Positions 43,420-51,758 of a DNA stretch of 64,000 nucleotides are shown here, piece by piece. Below the pieces are notes generated by a model. That model was not told where the DNA came from. It saw only the letters and a list, made by a program, of their open reading frames with translations, and searched no databases. The first letter of the stretch is position 1. Each line of letters starts with the position of its first letter. The stretch spans positions 1,116,001 to 1,180,000 of the forward strand of contig NZ_AP012323.1 in the NCBI RefSeq assembly GCF_001025135.1, given 5' to 3'. The position numbers were made by a program, and so were the translations under genes. This DNA comes from Bifidobacterium bifidum ATCC 29521 = JCM 1255 = DSM 20456. Its GTDB lineage: Bacteria; Actinomycetota; Actinomycetes; Actinomycetales; Bifidobacteriaceae.

Positions 43420-44070
43420 ATGGCGTTCGATTATAAGAAGGAGTATAAGGACCTGTATCAGCCGAAGACCATGCCGGCCATCGTCATGGTACCGGCGATG
43501 CGGTTCGTCGCGGTGGACGGTGTGGGCGACCCGAACGAAGAAGGCGGCGATTACGCCAAGGCGATGCAACTGCTTTACGGCATTTCGTTCACCGTCAAAA
43601 TGAGCAAGAAGTCAAAGAACCCGGCCGAGCATATCGACGGGTACTTCGACTACACCGTGCCTCCGCTGGAGGGCTTATGGAGCACGGGGGAGGGTGTGCC
43701 CGGCGTCGATTACGCGCACAAAGCCGACTTCCATTGGACTTCGATGATTCGTCTGCCGGAATTCGTGACCGATAAGGTCTTTGCGTGGGCCAAGGCATCG
43801 TTTGCCGCCAAACACCCGGAATCCGACGTCAATCGCGCATATCTCTTCGATTTCGATGAAGGCGTGGTAGCGCAGGTCATGCACAAGGGCCCGTACGACG
43901 ACGAGCCCGCAACCGTGGCGATTCTGGATGACTACGCGCGCTCGCAAGGCTACGAGCTCGACCTCTCCGACGCCCGCCGACATCACGAAATCTACATATC
44001 CGATCCGCGCCGAGCAAAACCGGAAAACCTCAAAACCGTCATCCGTCATCCGGTAGTGAAGGTGGGTTGA
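43420..44070 (+). CDS. GyrI-like small-molecule-binding domain protein
   Basis: 216 residues related to the GyrI/SoxS-type effector domain found alone in bacteria. It opens DYKKEYKDLYQPKTMPAIVMVPAMRFVAVDGVGDPNEEGGDY, and later has GLWSTGEGVPGVDYAHKADFHWTSMIRLPEFV and AQVMHKGPYDDEPATV followed by HHEIYISDPRRAKPENLKTVIRHPV, all hallmarks of this branch. Members bind, and some hydrolyse, small toxic molecules. The start lies 3 nt after the truncated HAD stop. Its 3' end overlaps the convergent integrase remnant by 32 bp. Confidence 0.85.
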   Translation: MAFDYKKEYKDLYQPKTMPAIVMVPAMRFVAVDGVGDPNEEGGDYAKAMQLLYGISFTVKMSKKSKNPAEHIDGYFDYTVPPLEGLWSTGEGVPGVDYAHKADFHWTSMIRLPEFVTDKVFAWAKASFAAKHPESDVNRAYLFDFDEGVVAQVMHKGPYDDEPATVAILDDYARSQGYELDLSDARRHHEIYISDPRRAKPENLKTVIRHPVVKVG

Positions 44071-44584
44071 CTTTCAGCGAACTGCTCGAAGCGCTCACCG
44101 GGCGGACCATCTTGGCCGGGTTCCTCCGTATGAGGTTTTCGTCACGCGCGGCCTCAAGCGCGTTCTTCAGGACGGACCAAGTGATCGTGGCCGTCTTCGG
44201 GCTGTAGCACTTCAGGCCGTCCTGAATGTCGGCCATATCCTTATCCAGCGAGTTGATGCGCCTCGCGCCGGCTATCCTGTTCAGCCGCACGATGGCGTTC
44301 TCGTAGCTTCGCCTGCTGTTCGGACGCAGGTTGGCCTCGGCCCGCTCGTGGTACCAAGTCTCCAGCCAGTCCATGAGGCGCGGCGACGGCGAGTTCGGCG
44401 TGAGGCCCTTGCGCACGTATGCGTCCAGCTTCATCCTGAGCCTCGTGTTCGCCACCGCCTTGGTCTTGCCTTGGGCCGTGAGCCGCCGCCTGCGCCCGGT
44501 GGCCCTGTCGGGCTCTATGTCTATCGCGGCGTGCCAGATTCCATCGGCGCTTTTGTATGTCGAACCGCCGCCACCCATTGCCAT
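44039..44584 (-). pseudogene. Phage-type tyrosine integrase, catalytic domain missing
   Basis: Residues 1-60 form an Arm-DNA-binding N-terminal domain (GGSTYKSADGIWHAAIDIEPD, then GRRRRLTAQGKTKA). Residues 75-165 are the core-binding SAM-like helices (LMDWLETWYHERAEANLRPNSRRSYEN, LKNALEAARDENLIRRNPA). Normally a catalytic domain of about 180 residues with the R-H-R-Y set follows, but here the frame ends within 20 residues, inside the GyrI-like gene. The start follows GGGAGACCAACG. A tandem AAATGCGTAGCC repeat lies just upstream (44607-44630). It is a dead end of an integrated element. Confidence 0.85.
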
Positions 44585-44780
44585 CGTTGGTCTCCCGTCG
44601 TGTGAAATGCGTAGCCAAATGCGTAGCCACAACGGGCCACCCAGAGGCATCCACAGTTACCTGTGCGAAATGAAGACCGTTGAAATTAAGCCGTTTCTAA
44701 GATTCCCGAATAGTTAGCCGATAATGTACGTTATGTCAGATTTATGATCTTCGGGGCAGTTGACGTTCCGCTTTTGCACT
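44585..44780. other. Gene-free AT-rich stretch upstream of the integrase remnant
   Basis: It contains the tandem AAATGCGTAGCC repeats at about 44607-44630 and otherwise AT-richer sequence without a gene; probably what is left of the element's control region. Confidence 0.4.
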
Positions 44781-44838
44781 TTTATCCGGCGAAAGTCCTA
44801 TTTTTCAAGACGTGATTATGGGACTTTCGCCGGATAAA
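44781..44838. repeat. Perfect 18-bp inverted repeat
   Basis: Arms 44781-44798 and 44821-44838 are perfect complements around a 22-nt loop that holds the stop codon of the minus-strand fragment next to it. It may be an insertion-element end or a terminator. Confidence 0.65.
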
Positions 44839-45000
44839 GATATCTTCGTGCAGATTTTGGCTGTGTTTTTCAGGTAGGTGGCGATGAGGATGAGCCGGAG
44901 GTCGGCGAGGAAGGCCTCGTCGAGCCTGTCGTACTCGTGCGCGCGGTCCATGAGCAGGCGCGCACCCATGAACGCGTTCGATGACTTCTCATGCATCATC
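44805..45000 (-). pseudogene. C-terminal fragment of an unidentified, probably mobile-element, protein
   Basis: About 60 codons (HEKSSNAFMGARLLMDRA, then DEAFLADLRLILIATYLKN and so on) are coding-like on this strand and end inside the inverted repeat at 44781-44838. The composition recalls a transposase or phage protein tail, but I cannot name the family. Upstream the frame enters DNA that is coding-like on the other strand, so the gene has been cut near 45000. Confidence 0.45.
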
Positions 45001-45258
45001 ACCAGCAAGCAGACGGTCAACATGCCGGTCGTAGAGGTCAAGTTCGGCAACGACGACAACGAGGTGCAGGGAGACACTTTGTTGGGGGAACTGCCCATCA
45101 CGTTCCAAACCGACAGCTCGGGATCATGGAACATCGAATTGGACGCGACGAAACTGACGCCGGATGCTCTTGGTACGAACGCATTCATCGTAATCTATAA
45201 CACTTGCAGCGGTGAACGTACGGCCAGATATCGTTATGGATTGGGGTTTGCCATATGA
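45000..45258 (+). pseudogene. C-terminal beta-rich fragment, possibly phage tail or surface protein
   Basis: About 85 codons ending at 45258: KQTVNMPVVEVKFGNDDN, GELPITFQTDSSGSWNIELDATKL, then TARYRYGLGFAI. It has alternating polar/hydrophobic strands, as in the end of a fibre, receptor-binding or surface domain. No start with a ribosome site is present; the left end abuts the minus-strand fragment. The last nine codons and stop lie inside a perfect 27-bp hairpin. Confidence 0.45.
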
Positions 45259-45284
45259 TGGCAAACCCCAATCCATAACGATAT
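45228..45284. terminator. Perfect 27-bp inverted repeat with 3-nt loop
   Basis: Arms 45228-45254 and 45258-45284 are exact complements around ATG. It would make an extremely stable hairpin ending the fragment above and the convergent membrane-protein gene. The left arm is also coding sequence, which is unusual. Confidence 0.8.
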
Positions 45285-45308
45285 ATTCTCGTCTCACAGA
45301 CGCATGCG

Positions 45309-45686
45309 TCACGCCTCGGTATGCGTGGCGCCGCGGACCACGCGGTCGACTTCGGTGAAATGCGCGCGATGCGCCTGGATACCCATCAGCAACAGCTCCA
45401 CAAAAACCAGCACGATGACTATCGCCGCGCCGATCACCAAGTGGTCGGTGTAGAAATCGTGGAATGCGGGGGACAGTTCCTCGCTCGCCATGAGATACAC
45501 CATGAAGGGGATGCCCGCGAACAGCACGGACACCATCTGGGCCAGCACCACGTTCCAGCTGACGGGGTTCACCTCGGGATGCCTCTCCCCCGTGCCGAAC
45601 CGGCTTCTCACAATGCAGATGCCGCACACCGAGAGCATCCACACGACGGCGAACACCCACAACAACAGCGGAAGCAGATCATCCAT
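45309..45686 (-). CDS. Membrane protein of unknown function (125 aa)
   Basis: Three hydrophobic segments at about residues 4-24, 47-67 and 83-103, with an N-terminal MDDLLPLLLWVFAVVWMLSVCGICIV. It does not match a family I know. The start follows GGAGGCTGGCGT and lies 14 bp after the MerR-type gene, so the two are probably co-transcribed and it is the last gene of the GarA/MerR block. Confidence 0.7.
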   Translation of the reverse strand: MDDLLPLLLWVFAVVWMLSVCGICIVRSRFGTGERHPEVNPVSWNVVLAQMVSVLFAGIPFMVYLMASEELSPAFHDFYTDHLVIGAAIVIVLVFVELLLMGIQAHRAHFTEVDRVVRGATHTEA

Positions 45687-45700
45687 ACGCCAGCCTCCGG

Positions 45701-46375
45701 TTATGCCGCCTCGCGTGCGGCACGCTGGGCGGCAATCTTCCTGCGCATGCGCATGGCGGTAAGCTCGTCGATTGGCCGACCGGCGACACGTCCCGACCCT
45801 GCGGAGCCGACGTTCGCCGAGGACGACTGCAGATCGACGTAGTCCTCGGTCTCCAGCGCGTCATGAATCTGATGCCACAGCGAGCCGACGGACACGCCGA
45901 ACACGGCCTTGCCGCTCTGCAGCAGCGCGATCATCTGGTCGCTGGTGGTGCATTCATGCACATCTTCCCCATCGCACATGATGGTGACATGCTCAAGCTG
46001 GTCGACATCGCGCTGCATCAGGAACCCGATGGCCGTAGTGACGTTCTGCAGGTTCACGCCTGCATCCAGCAGCTTCTTGGACACCGCGAGAATCACCACG
46101 TCCTTGAAGGAGTACAGTCGCCTCGACCCCGATCCGTGAGATGGTGTGATCGATGGTTCGACGATCTGCTTGCGCGCCCAATAGTCCAGCTGACGGTACG
46201 TGATGCCGGCGACCTTGGAAGCCACCGTACCACGGTAGCCCCGTGTCGGGCGGCGGGCGCCTTCGTCGACGAACAGCTCCCCCTGCACGGCGTCGGACGC
46301 ACCGAGATCGAGCCTCTGCTCCAGCGGCACGACCAGATGCAGCCCGGCCGTCTGGCTCCCTGTCTGCTCAGCCAT
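45701..46375 (-). CDS. MerR-family regulator of the GarA neighbourhood (Rv1828/FtsR-like)
   Basis: 224 residues. The MerR HTH is at about residues 50-120 (VASKVAGITYRQLDYWARKQIVEPS, SGSRRLYSFKDVVILAVSKKLLDAGVNLQNV). The C-terminal part (CDGEDVHECTTSDQMIALLQSGKAVFGVSVGSLWHQI) is the ligand-like domain seen in mycobacterial Rv1828 and corynebacterial FtsR, an activator of ftsZ. In mycobacteria it also sits next to garA. The start follows GGGGGAGTGCG. A role in cell-division gene control is inferred from those relatives. Confidence 0.85.
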   Translation of the reverse strand: MAEQTGSQTAGLHLVVPLEQRLDLGASDAVQGELFVDEGARRPTRGYRGTVASKVAGITYRQLDYWARKQIVEPSITPSHGSGSRRLYSFKDVVILAVSKKLLDAGVNLQNVTTAIGFLMQRDVDQLEHVTIMCDGEDVHECTTSDQMIALLQSGKAVFGVSVGSLWHQIHDALETEDYVDLQSSSANVGSAGSGRVAGRPIDELTAMRMRRKIAAQRAAREAA

Positions 46376-46469
46376 CGCACTCCCCCGTCCTGTGCATGCG
46401 CCGAACCGGCACATGCACGATCACATGAATGACGTACCGTCCCAGTCTAACGCGCACGGCTTCGCATCA

Positions 46470-46907
46470 TCACGCGATAACGGCGGATTTGGTGAAGAAA
46501 ACCAGACGGAACTTACCGATCATGATCTCGTCGCCGTTGCGCAGCTGCTGATGGTCCACCCGCTGGCGGTTCACATAGGTGCCGTTGAGGCTGCCGGAAT
46601 CGTATACCACGAATGTGTCGCCGACGCGGCGGAACACGGCATGGGAACGGGATACCGTCGAATCGTCCAGCAGGATGTCGGCGCGGGAGTCGCGCCCGAC
46701 CGTCACCTCGTCCTCATCGAGCAGGTAGCGGGACCCGGAAACGGCGCCTCTGGTCGAGATGAGCAGTGCGGTGCCCGGTGCGAGCCGCGCGATGGTTTCG
46801 ATGTCCTCCTGCGTGAGGGGACGGTCACCTGTGGTGGTGATGGGAATCTGGATGGCGGGCAGACCAATGATGGTCGTCTCGCCTGCACTTGGAATCGGAT
46901 CTGTCAT
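46470..46907 (-). CDS. garA: FHA-domain protein GarA/OdhI-like
   Basis: 145 residues. The FHA domain is at about 65-135 (VTVGRDSRADILLDDSTVSRSHAVFRR, GSLNGTYVNRQRV), with the pThr-contacting Arg and the SxxH motif. An N-terminal tail carries GETTIIG (Thr11, Thr12), the position where GarA/OdhI are phosphorylated by PknB/PknG-type kinases so that the FHA domain clamps its own tail. In relatives this switch controls 2-oxoglutarate metabolism. TAGAAT stands 7 nt before the ATG and there is no ribosome site, so the message is likely leaderless. Confidence 0.93.
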   Translation of the reverse strand: MTDPIPSAGETTIIGLPAIQIPITTTGDRPLTQEDIETIARLAPGTALLISTRGAVSGSRYLLDEDEVTVGRDSRADILLDDSTVSRSHAVFRRVGDTFVVYDSGSLNGTYVNRQRVDHQQLRNGDEIMIGKFRLVFFTKSAVIA

Positions 46908-46912
46908 AAACG

Positions 46913-47734
46913 CTATTCTACAGCCCTTGCATACGTATTGTCGGTTGACTTGCGAATTTGGCTGATGGTAATCGAATCCGAGGACGTCACGCTCACCGTC
47001 GCGCCGTACTTCACCTTCAGACTCGAACCCACGCCACCCGCGATATTGACGGCGTTCTGAAGGTTCTGGGGATCGCCGATGGCCAGGATCCGATACGGCG
47101 CGCGCAGCGCGACACCGTCGCATTCCAGGCCGTCGTCCGTGTCGCTGACATAGGTTTTCGTCACGACACGCACGCTGTTGATGGCCATCACCTCGGCGCC
47201 TGCGTTGCGCAGTTCCTCGATGAGTTTGTACATCGTCGCCGCGTCGATCTTCGTCTTCGACCCTTGGGAGATGCTGATCGACACGCCCTTGCCCGTCGCG
47301 GGCAAACGACCGGCGAGGATGCCGTTGGTCTCCTCGTTCTGCTTGGCGATGCGCTCCGCCTCCTGCGTCTTGTTCGCCGCGGCCTTGAGCGATTCCAGCT
47401 GATTGGTCAGCTCCGACTTGCGCTGCTCCAGGTTCTGCACCTGTGTGCCGGTCTCGCTGATCAGCCTGGTCAGCTCGTCCTCGCTCAGCGTCTCGTATGT
47501 GGCGTCGGCGTTGTTGATCTGGATCATGTACCCGTATCCCAGCAGCGCGCACATGATGAGGATGAGCACGCTCGTCATCAGGCGCATGCGCGCCGAGCCG
47601 TCCTTGACGGGGCGCTTCGGCTTCTTGCGCACTACGGGGAACGAGCCGGTCTCCATGCGATCGTTCTTCTTGTCCTGCGCATGCTGCTCGTGCAGCTGCG
47701 CCAGCACGTCACGAGACGATTTGTGCGCCACCAT
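46913..47734 (-). CDS. DUF881 membrane-anchored protein (second copy)
   Basis: 273 residues: a cytoplasmic head with basic stretch (RKKPKRPVKDG), one membrane helix at about 51-71, a coiled coil at about 82-135 (ETGTQVQNLEQRKSELTNQLESLKAAANK), then the extracytoplasmic DUF881 domain (GVSISISQGSKT, ELRNAGAEVMAINSVRVV, YRILAIGDPQNLQNAVNIAGG). Function unknown; DUF881 proteins flank Sbp in actinobacteria and Firmicutes and are associated with the division/envelope region. It is in one run with sbp and the first DUF881 gene. Confidence 0.9.
   Translation of the reverse strand: MVAHKSSRDVLAQLHEQHAQDKKNDRMETGSFPVVRKKPKRPVKDGSARMRLMTSVLILIMCALLGYGYMIQINNADATYETLSEDELTRLISETGTQVQNLEQRKSELTNQLESLKAAANKTQEAERIAKQNEETNGILAGRLPATGKGVSISISQGSKTKIDAATMYKLIEELRNAGAEVMAINSVRVVTKTYVSDTDDGLECDGVALRAPYRILAIGDPQNLQNAVNIAGGVGSSLKVKYGATVSVTSSDSITISQIRKSTDNTYARAVE
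46915..46920 (-). promoter_or_regulatory. -10 box (TAGAAT) of garA, leaderless-type
   Basis: It lies seven nucleotides before ATG 46907, inside the end of the DUF881 gene; identical hexamer and spacing to rpe. Confidence 0.45.
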
Positions 47735-47740
47735 GGTTCA

Positions 47741-48073
47741 TCACCCCCGGAAGATGAAGCGACGGATCGCCGACACGTTCGAGAAGATACGGATTCCCAG
47801 CACGACGATGACGGCCGTCTGCAGCTGGGATCCGACGCCCAGCTGATTGCCCAGGAACACCAGCAGCGTCGCGGTGACCACGTTCGAGATGAACGAGATG
47901 ACGAACACCTTGTCGGAGAAGCTGCGCTCGAAGTACGCGCGGGCCGCTCCCAGTAGCGCGTCAAGCGCAGCGACCACCATGATGGGAAGATACGGCTGCA
48001 GAATGATGGGGATATCCGGCTTGACGAACACGCCGAGCACCACGCCGATGATGAGACCTAGTACCGCTGCCAT
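47741..48073 (-). CDS. sbp: Sbp-type small basic membrane protein (DUF1290)
   Basis: 110 residues with about three hydrophobic segments. The sequence MAAVLGLIIGVVLGVFVKPDIPIILQPYLPIMVVAALDALLGAARA is the family signature, and FVISFISNVVTATLLVFLGNQLGVGSQLQTAV completes it. Named for the Bacillus subtilis Sbp encoded next to ftsA/ftsZ; the function is unknown. Its start nearly touches the first DUF881 stop. Confidence 0.93.
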   Translation of the reverse strand: MAAVLGLIIGVVLGVFVKPDIPIILQPYLPIMVVAALDALLGAARAYFERSFSDKVFVISFISNVVTATLLVFLGNQLGVGSQLQTAVIVVLGIRIFSNVSAIRRFIFRG

Positions 48074-49045
48074 CTACTCGCTCCTCTTTGCATAGGACAA
48101 TTCGCCGGAAGGCGCCGCTTCCAGTGTAATCGAACTCTCTTTATTCACCTGAGGGTATATGCCCGCCTGGGCGAACGAATCATACAGACTGCGCTGCGTG
48201 GACTTGCTGACCGCGGAGGCCAGCGTGTCGCGGTCCCCTATCGCCTGGATCGTGTACGGGCTGGTCACGGCGGTGACGCCGACGAGAATGTTCGATCCCG
48301 CCTTGCGCACCGATGTCTGCACGCCGAGCCGGTTGCCGTTGATGGCTATGCCCTCGGCGCCCGCCTGCCACAGCAGTCGCACCAGCAGCCGCAGGTCGGC
48401 GTCGGTGACCACGCGAATCTGCATGCCGCTGGACTCGCGTGGCGTCGATGCCCCGTCGGAGCCGGCGGCGATGGGGTCGGCCAAGGTCAGGCTGATGCCC
48501 GGCCCCTCCACGGCGACAAGCCCGTTGACCATCTCGTCGTTGACCAGCGTCGAATCCTCACCCGTGCCGCCCAGCTTCTTCGATCGTTCCGTGACCTGGT
48601 TGCGCAGATCGTTGACTTCGTTCATGAGCGTGTCGGCCTGGCCGCGCGTCTCGCGCAGCTCGCTGGCGAGGCTTTGCCTGACGACCTTGCGCGGGTCGGA
48701 ATGCAGCCGTTCGATGAACAGCGACCCGTAGAAACCGACGGCGATGCACATGGCGAACACCAGAAACTTCGTCGCCCACGTCGACAGGCGCGAGCGCGGA
48801 CGCTGGTCGAGCCTCGAATCCGAGAACAGCGGATCCATGGGGCGGTTGGTGAGATCGTCGATGAGCTTGAGCGAATCGTCATGCAGCCGTCTGCGGCGGG
48901 CCGGCATGGTCTGCCCGCCTTCCGCGGGCCTGACATGCCGGGACTGCGACTGGGCCACGGAATCCGAAAACACCGCGCGACGTTTCACCGGCGCGTTCTC
49001 GGCCGGCACGGAAAACGACAGCGGCTTGATCGGATCAGCGTCCAT
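48074..49045 (-). CDS. DUF881 membrane-anchored protein (first copy)
   Basis: 323 residues: a long, partly basic cytoplasmic head (about 1-85), one membrane helix at about 90-112 (FLVFAMCIAVGFYGSLFIERL), a short coiled coil (ELRETRGQADTLMNEVNDLRNQVTERSKKLG), and a DUF881 domain (GISLTLADPI, RLLWQAGAEGIAINGNRLGVQTSVRKAG, YTIQAIGDRDTLASAVSKS). ATG 49045 is used; a GTG at 49051 is equally possible. Both overlap the end of the pgsA-type gene, so the genes are translationally linked. Confidence 0.88.
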   Translation of the reverse strand: MDADPIKPLSFSVPAENAPVKRRAVFSDSVAQSQSRHVRPAEGGQTMPARRRRLHDDSLKLIDDLTNRPMDPLFSDSRLDQRPRSRLSTWATKFLVFAMCIAVGFYGSLFIERLHSDPRKVVRQSLASELRETRGQADTLMNEVNDLRNQVTERSKKLGGTGEDSTLVNDEMVNGLVAVEGPGISLTLADPIAAGSDGASTPRESSGMQIRVVTDADLRLLVRLLWQAGAEGIAINGNRLGVQTSVRKAGSNILVGVTAVTSPYTIQAIGDRDTLASAVSKSTQRSLYDSFAQAGIYPQVNKESSITLEAAPSGELSYAKRSE

Positions 49046-49688
49046 CGGCACGTTTCTCTTTCACCAGCAGTGAAATGCCCTGCTTGCTGTAGATGCAACC
49101 GGCGAGCCAGTACAGTCCGACGCCCCAGATGCCGGCGGCCAGCGCGGCGAGGTGCAGAAGCCCGACGAAGGGGTTCACCCAGATGTCGCAGAAAATCAGT
49201 GCGACGATGGAGACCATCAGCATGAAAGTGCCGGCCTTGCCGACGAAATGCACCGGCAACGGGCCGTAATCGTATTGAGCAAGCCACAGCACGAGCAGCA
49301 TCATCCATGCGTCCCTGGCCGCGATGATGATGATCATCCACCAGGGGATGATCCCGGCGACGCCCAATGCGAGGACGCTGCAGATGATCAGCAGGCGGTC
49401 GGCGATGGGATCGAGGATCTGCCCGATCTTGCTCACCTGATTGAAGGCGCGCGCGATGATGCCGTCGAGGCTGTCGGTGATGGCCGAAACGGCGAGGACG
49501 ATCAGTGCGGGCACCATCCGGTGATCGGCGACCAGCCATGCGATGAAGGGGATGGACGCGATTCTCAGGACGCTGATGAGGTTCGGCACGGTGAAGTAGA
49601 TGTCCCTCGGCTCGGGGCTGTACTCCTGATTGAACTTCTGCTTGATCTTCTGGCGGTATCCGCCGTCGGCGTGCTGCTGTGTACCCAT
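49035..49688 (-). CDS. pgsA: CDP-alcohol phosphatidyltransferase (PgsA family)
   Basis: 217 residues with about six membrane segments and the complete family signature D-x2-DG-x2-AR-x8-G-x3-D-x3-D, seen as DSLDGIIAR then GQILDPIADR at about residues 72-97. It transfers a phosphatidyl group from CDP-diacylglycerol to a polyol such as glycerol-3-phosphate. Mycobacteria have PgsA2 in the same position before DUF881-Sbp-DUF881, so the exact acceptor is uncertain. There is no clear ribosome site before ATG 49688, which lies 16 bp after hisG. Confidence 0.9.
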   Translation of the reverse strand: MGTQQHADGGYRQKIKQKFNQEYSPEPRDIYFTVPNLISVLRIASIPFIAWLVADHRMVPALIVLAVSAITDSLDGIIARAFNQVSKIGQILDPIADRLLIICSVLALGVAGIIPWWMIIIIAARDAWMMLLVLWLAQYDYGPLPVHFVGKAGTFMLMVSIVALIFCDIWVNPFVGLLHLAALAAGIWGVGLYWLAGCIYSKQGISLLVKEKRADGR

Positions 49689-49704
49689 TGTCGAACACCA
49701 TTCG

Positions 49705-50556
49705 TCACATGCGGGAGGCCTGCAGCGCGGTCACGATGATGGCCCGGGCACCCACCTCGTACAGCTTGTCCATCAGCTGGTTGACCTTCGCCTTGGGCAC
49801 CATCACGCGCACCGCATTCCACTGCTTGTCGTGCAGCGGGGATACGGTCGGGCTCTCGAATCCGGGGGTCACCGCGACGGCGGCCGCCACCTTGCCGACG
49901 GGGATGTCATAGTCCATCAGCACGTAGCGCTGCGCGGTCAGCACGCCCTGCAGGCGGCGGCTGAGGATGGTGAGCCGCTCGTCCTCGGGGTCGAGACGCG
50001 GGGAGCGGATGAGCACCGCTTCGGAGTGCATGATGGGGTCGGCGAAGATGCGCAGGCCGGCGTTGCGCAGCGTAGTGCCGGTGGACACCACGTCGGCGAT
50101 GAGGTCGGCCACGCCCAGCTGCACCGAGGACTCCACGGCGCCGTCGAGGTGGATGGTCTCGGCCTCGATGCCGTGCGCCACCAGATAGTCGTGCACGAGC
50201 TTGTCGAAGGACGTGCCCACACGCTTGCCCTGGATGTCCTGCAGCGTATGGAAGTCGGAATCGTTCGGCGCGGCGAAGCGGAACGTGGACGCACCGAAGC
50301 CGAGCTCCATGTGCTCGCTGGCCTCGGTGCCGGAGTTCAGCAACAGGTCATGGCCCGTGATACCGACGTCGATGGTGCCGCGGCCGACATACACGGCGAT
50401 GTCGAGCGGCCGCAGATAGAACAGCTCGATGTCGTTGTCCGGGTCCTCCACCACGAGCTGACGCGGATTGGAGCGCAGACGATACCCCGCCTCGGACAGC
50501 ATGTTCCAAGCGGGCTCCGACAACATGCCCTTGTTGGGCACTGCGATTCTGAGCAT
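49705..50556 (-). CDS. hisG: ATP phosphoribosyltransferase, long form
   Basis: First enzyme of histidine synthesis, joining ATP and PRPP. 283 residues with the C-terminal regulatory ACT-like domain of the long HisG (about 205-283), so histidine feedback is expected. Motifs: [18 protein letters not shown] at the start, [25 protein letters not shown] near residue 48, the catalytic [19 protein letters not shown] (PRPP loop) near residue 150. The start follows GGAGGGAGAAACACC. It lies 34 bp after hisE, the next enzyme in the pathway. Confidence 0.96.
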   Translation of the reverse strand: MLRIAVPNKGMLSEPAWNMLSEAGYRLRSNPRQLVVEDPDNDIELFYLRPLDIAVYVGRGTIDVGITGHDLLLNSGTEASEHMELGFGASTFRFAAPNDSDFHTLQDIQGKRVGTSFDKLVHDYLVAHGIEAETIHLDGAVESSVQLGVADLIADVVSTGTTLRNAGLRIFADPIMHSEAVLIRSPRLDPEDERLTILSRRLQGVLTAQRYVLMDYDIPVGKVAAAVAVTPGFESPTVSPLHDKQWNAVRVMVPKAKVNQLMDKLYEVGARAIIVTALQASRM

Positions 50557-50590
50557 GGTGTTTCTCCCTCCAGACCGGCCGGTCTGTTTG

Positions 50591-50854
50591 TCACAGGTGC
50601 TTATAAACGTCCTCCAGGGTGATGCCCTTGGCGATCATCATGACCTGGAGATGGTACAGCAGCTGGCTCATCTCTTCGGCCGTGCGGTCCGCGCCCTCGT
50701 ATTCGGCCGCAATCCAGGTCTCCCCCGCCTCTTCGATGATCTTCTTGCCGATGAAGTGCGTGCCCTTGGCGAGCTCGTCCACGGTCAGGGAGCCTTCGGG
50801 CTTGGTGACGGCCTTCTCGGACAGTTCGGCGAATAGCGATTCAAACGTCTTCAT
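50591..50854 (-). CDS. hisE: Phosphoribosyl-ATP pyrophosphatase
   Basis: Hydrolyses phosphoribosyl-ATP to phosphoribosyl-AMP, step two of histidine synthesis. The 87-residue, MazG-fold protein shows [15 protein letters not shown] at the start, [21 protein letters not shown] with the metal-binding glutamates near residue 33, and [22 protein letters not shown] 50854 follows AAGGGACACATATC; a longer upstream frame lacks a ribosome site. hisE and hisG are adjacent and co-oriented. Confidence 0.95.
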   Translation of the reverse strand: MKTFESLFAELSEKAVTKPEGSLTVDELAKGTHFIGKKIIEEAGETWIAAEYEGADRTAEEMSQLLYHLQVMMIAKGITLEDVYKHL

Positions 50855-50965
50855 GATATGTGTCCCTTGAGATTGTGCATGGTTGAGGCACTCGACGGCG
50901 TCGCCGCGATCGCGGTCCGGCATTGGTGTCGGAGCCGTCGCCTGCCATGTTCTGCGTTTCCGCCG

Positions 50966-51631
50966 TCAGTCGCGGTATGCGGCAGCGGCCTTGTCCCTGA
51001 TCTGGTCGATGGCCTGGGCCGGGCTCTCAGCGCCGTACACGGCGGAGCCGGCGACCAGCACGTCGGCGCCGGCCTCGGCGACGATGTGGGCGGTCTTCGG
51101 GCTGACTCCGCCGTCGACCTGAATATGGGTGGACAGGCCCCGACGCGTGATCTCGTCACGCAGGCGACGAACCTTCGCCATCTGGTTGTCCAGGAACTTC
51201 TGTCCGCCGAAACCGGGTTCGACGGTCATGATCAGCACCATGTCGAACTCGTCGAGGATGTCGAAAATCGGTTCGACCGGCTCGGCGGGACGCACGGCGA
51301 AGCATGCCTTGCAGCCCATGTCACGCAGCTGGCGGGCCAGACGCACCGGCGCGTGGGTGGCGCCCATATGGAACGAGATGGAGGCGGCACCGAGCTTCGC
51401 GTATTCAGGGGCCCAACGGTCGGGGTCCTCGATCATCAGGTGCACGTCGACCGGCAGGTCGGTGACCTCGCAGATGCGCTTGACGATGGGCTCGCCAAGG
51501 GTGAGGTTCGGCACGAAGTGGTGGTCCATCACGTCGACATGCACGAGGTCGGCGTTGGCGATGGCCTTGAGGTCGCGTTCGAGGTTGCAGAAATCAGCGG
51601 AAAGGATGCTGGGTGCGATTTGTATGCTCAT
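50966..51631 (-). CDS. rpe: Ribulose-phosphate 3-epimerase
   Basis: Interconverts ribulose-5-phosphate and xylulose-5-phosphate, feeding the bifid shunt and PRPP supply. 221 residues, TIM barrel. Motifs: IQIAPSILSADFCNLERDL at the start, HVDVMDHHFVPNLTLG with the metal histidines near residue 31, MTVEPGFGGQKF near residue 137 and VDGGVSPKTAHI near residue 173. ATG 51631 is chosen over 51640 because TAGAAT stands 7 nt before it and there is no Shine-Dalgarno, indicating a leaderless message. Confidence 0.96.
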   Translation of the reverse strand: MSIQIAPSILSADFCNLERDLKAIANADLVHVDVMDHHFVPNLTLGEPIVKRICEVTDLPVDVHLMIEDPDRWAPEYAKLGAASISFHMGATHAPVRLARQLRDMGCKACFAVRPAEPVEPIFDILDEFDMVLIMTVEPGFGGQKFLDNQMAKVRRLRDEITRRGLSTHIQVDGGVSPKTAHIVAEAGADVLVAGSAVYGAESPAQAIDQIRDKAAAAYRD

Positions 51632-51638
51632 GGCTCTC

Positions 51639-51644
51639 ATTCTA
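51639..51644 (-). promoter_or_regulatory. -10 box (TAGAAT) of rpe, leaderless-type
   Basis: It lies seven nucleotides before ATG 51631; no Shine-Dalgarno. Confidence 0.45.
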
Positions 51645-51758
51645 TGGTGGAAGAACGACGAGACGGCTTGCGCCTACACGACGTTCTTGTTTGTGTGTTA
51701 TGGTATTGCGGTTTTCTATGATCTTGTGCGATATCCTGATTCGGACGGATGCGGGCGC

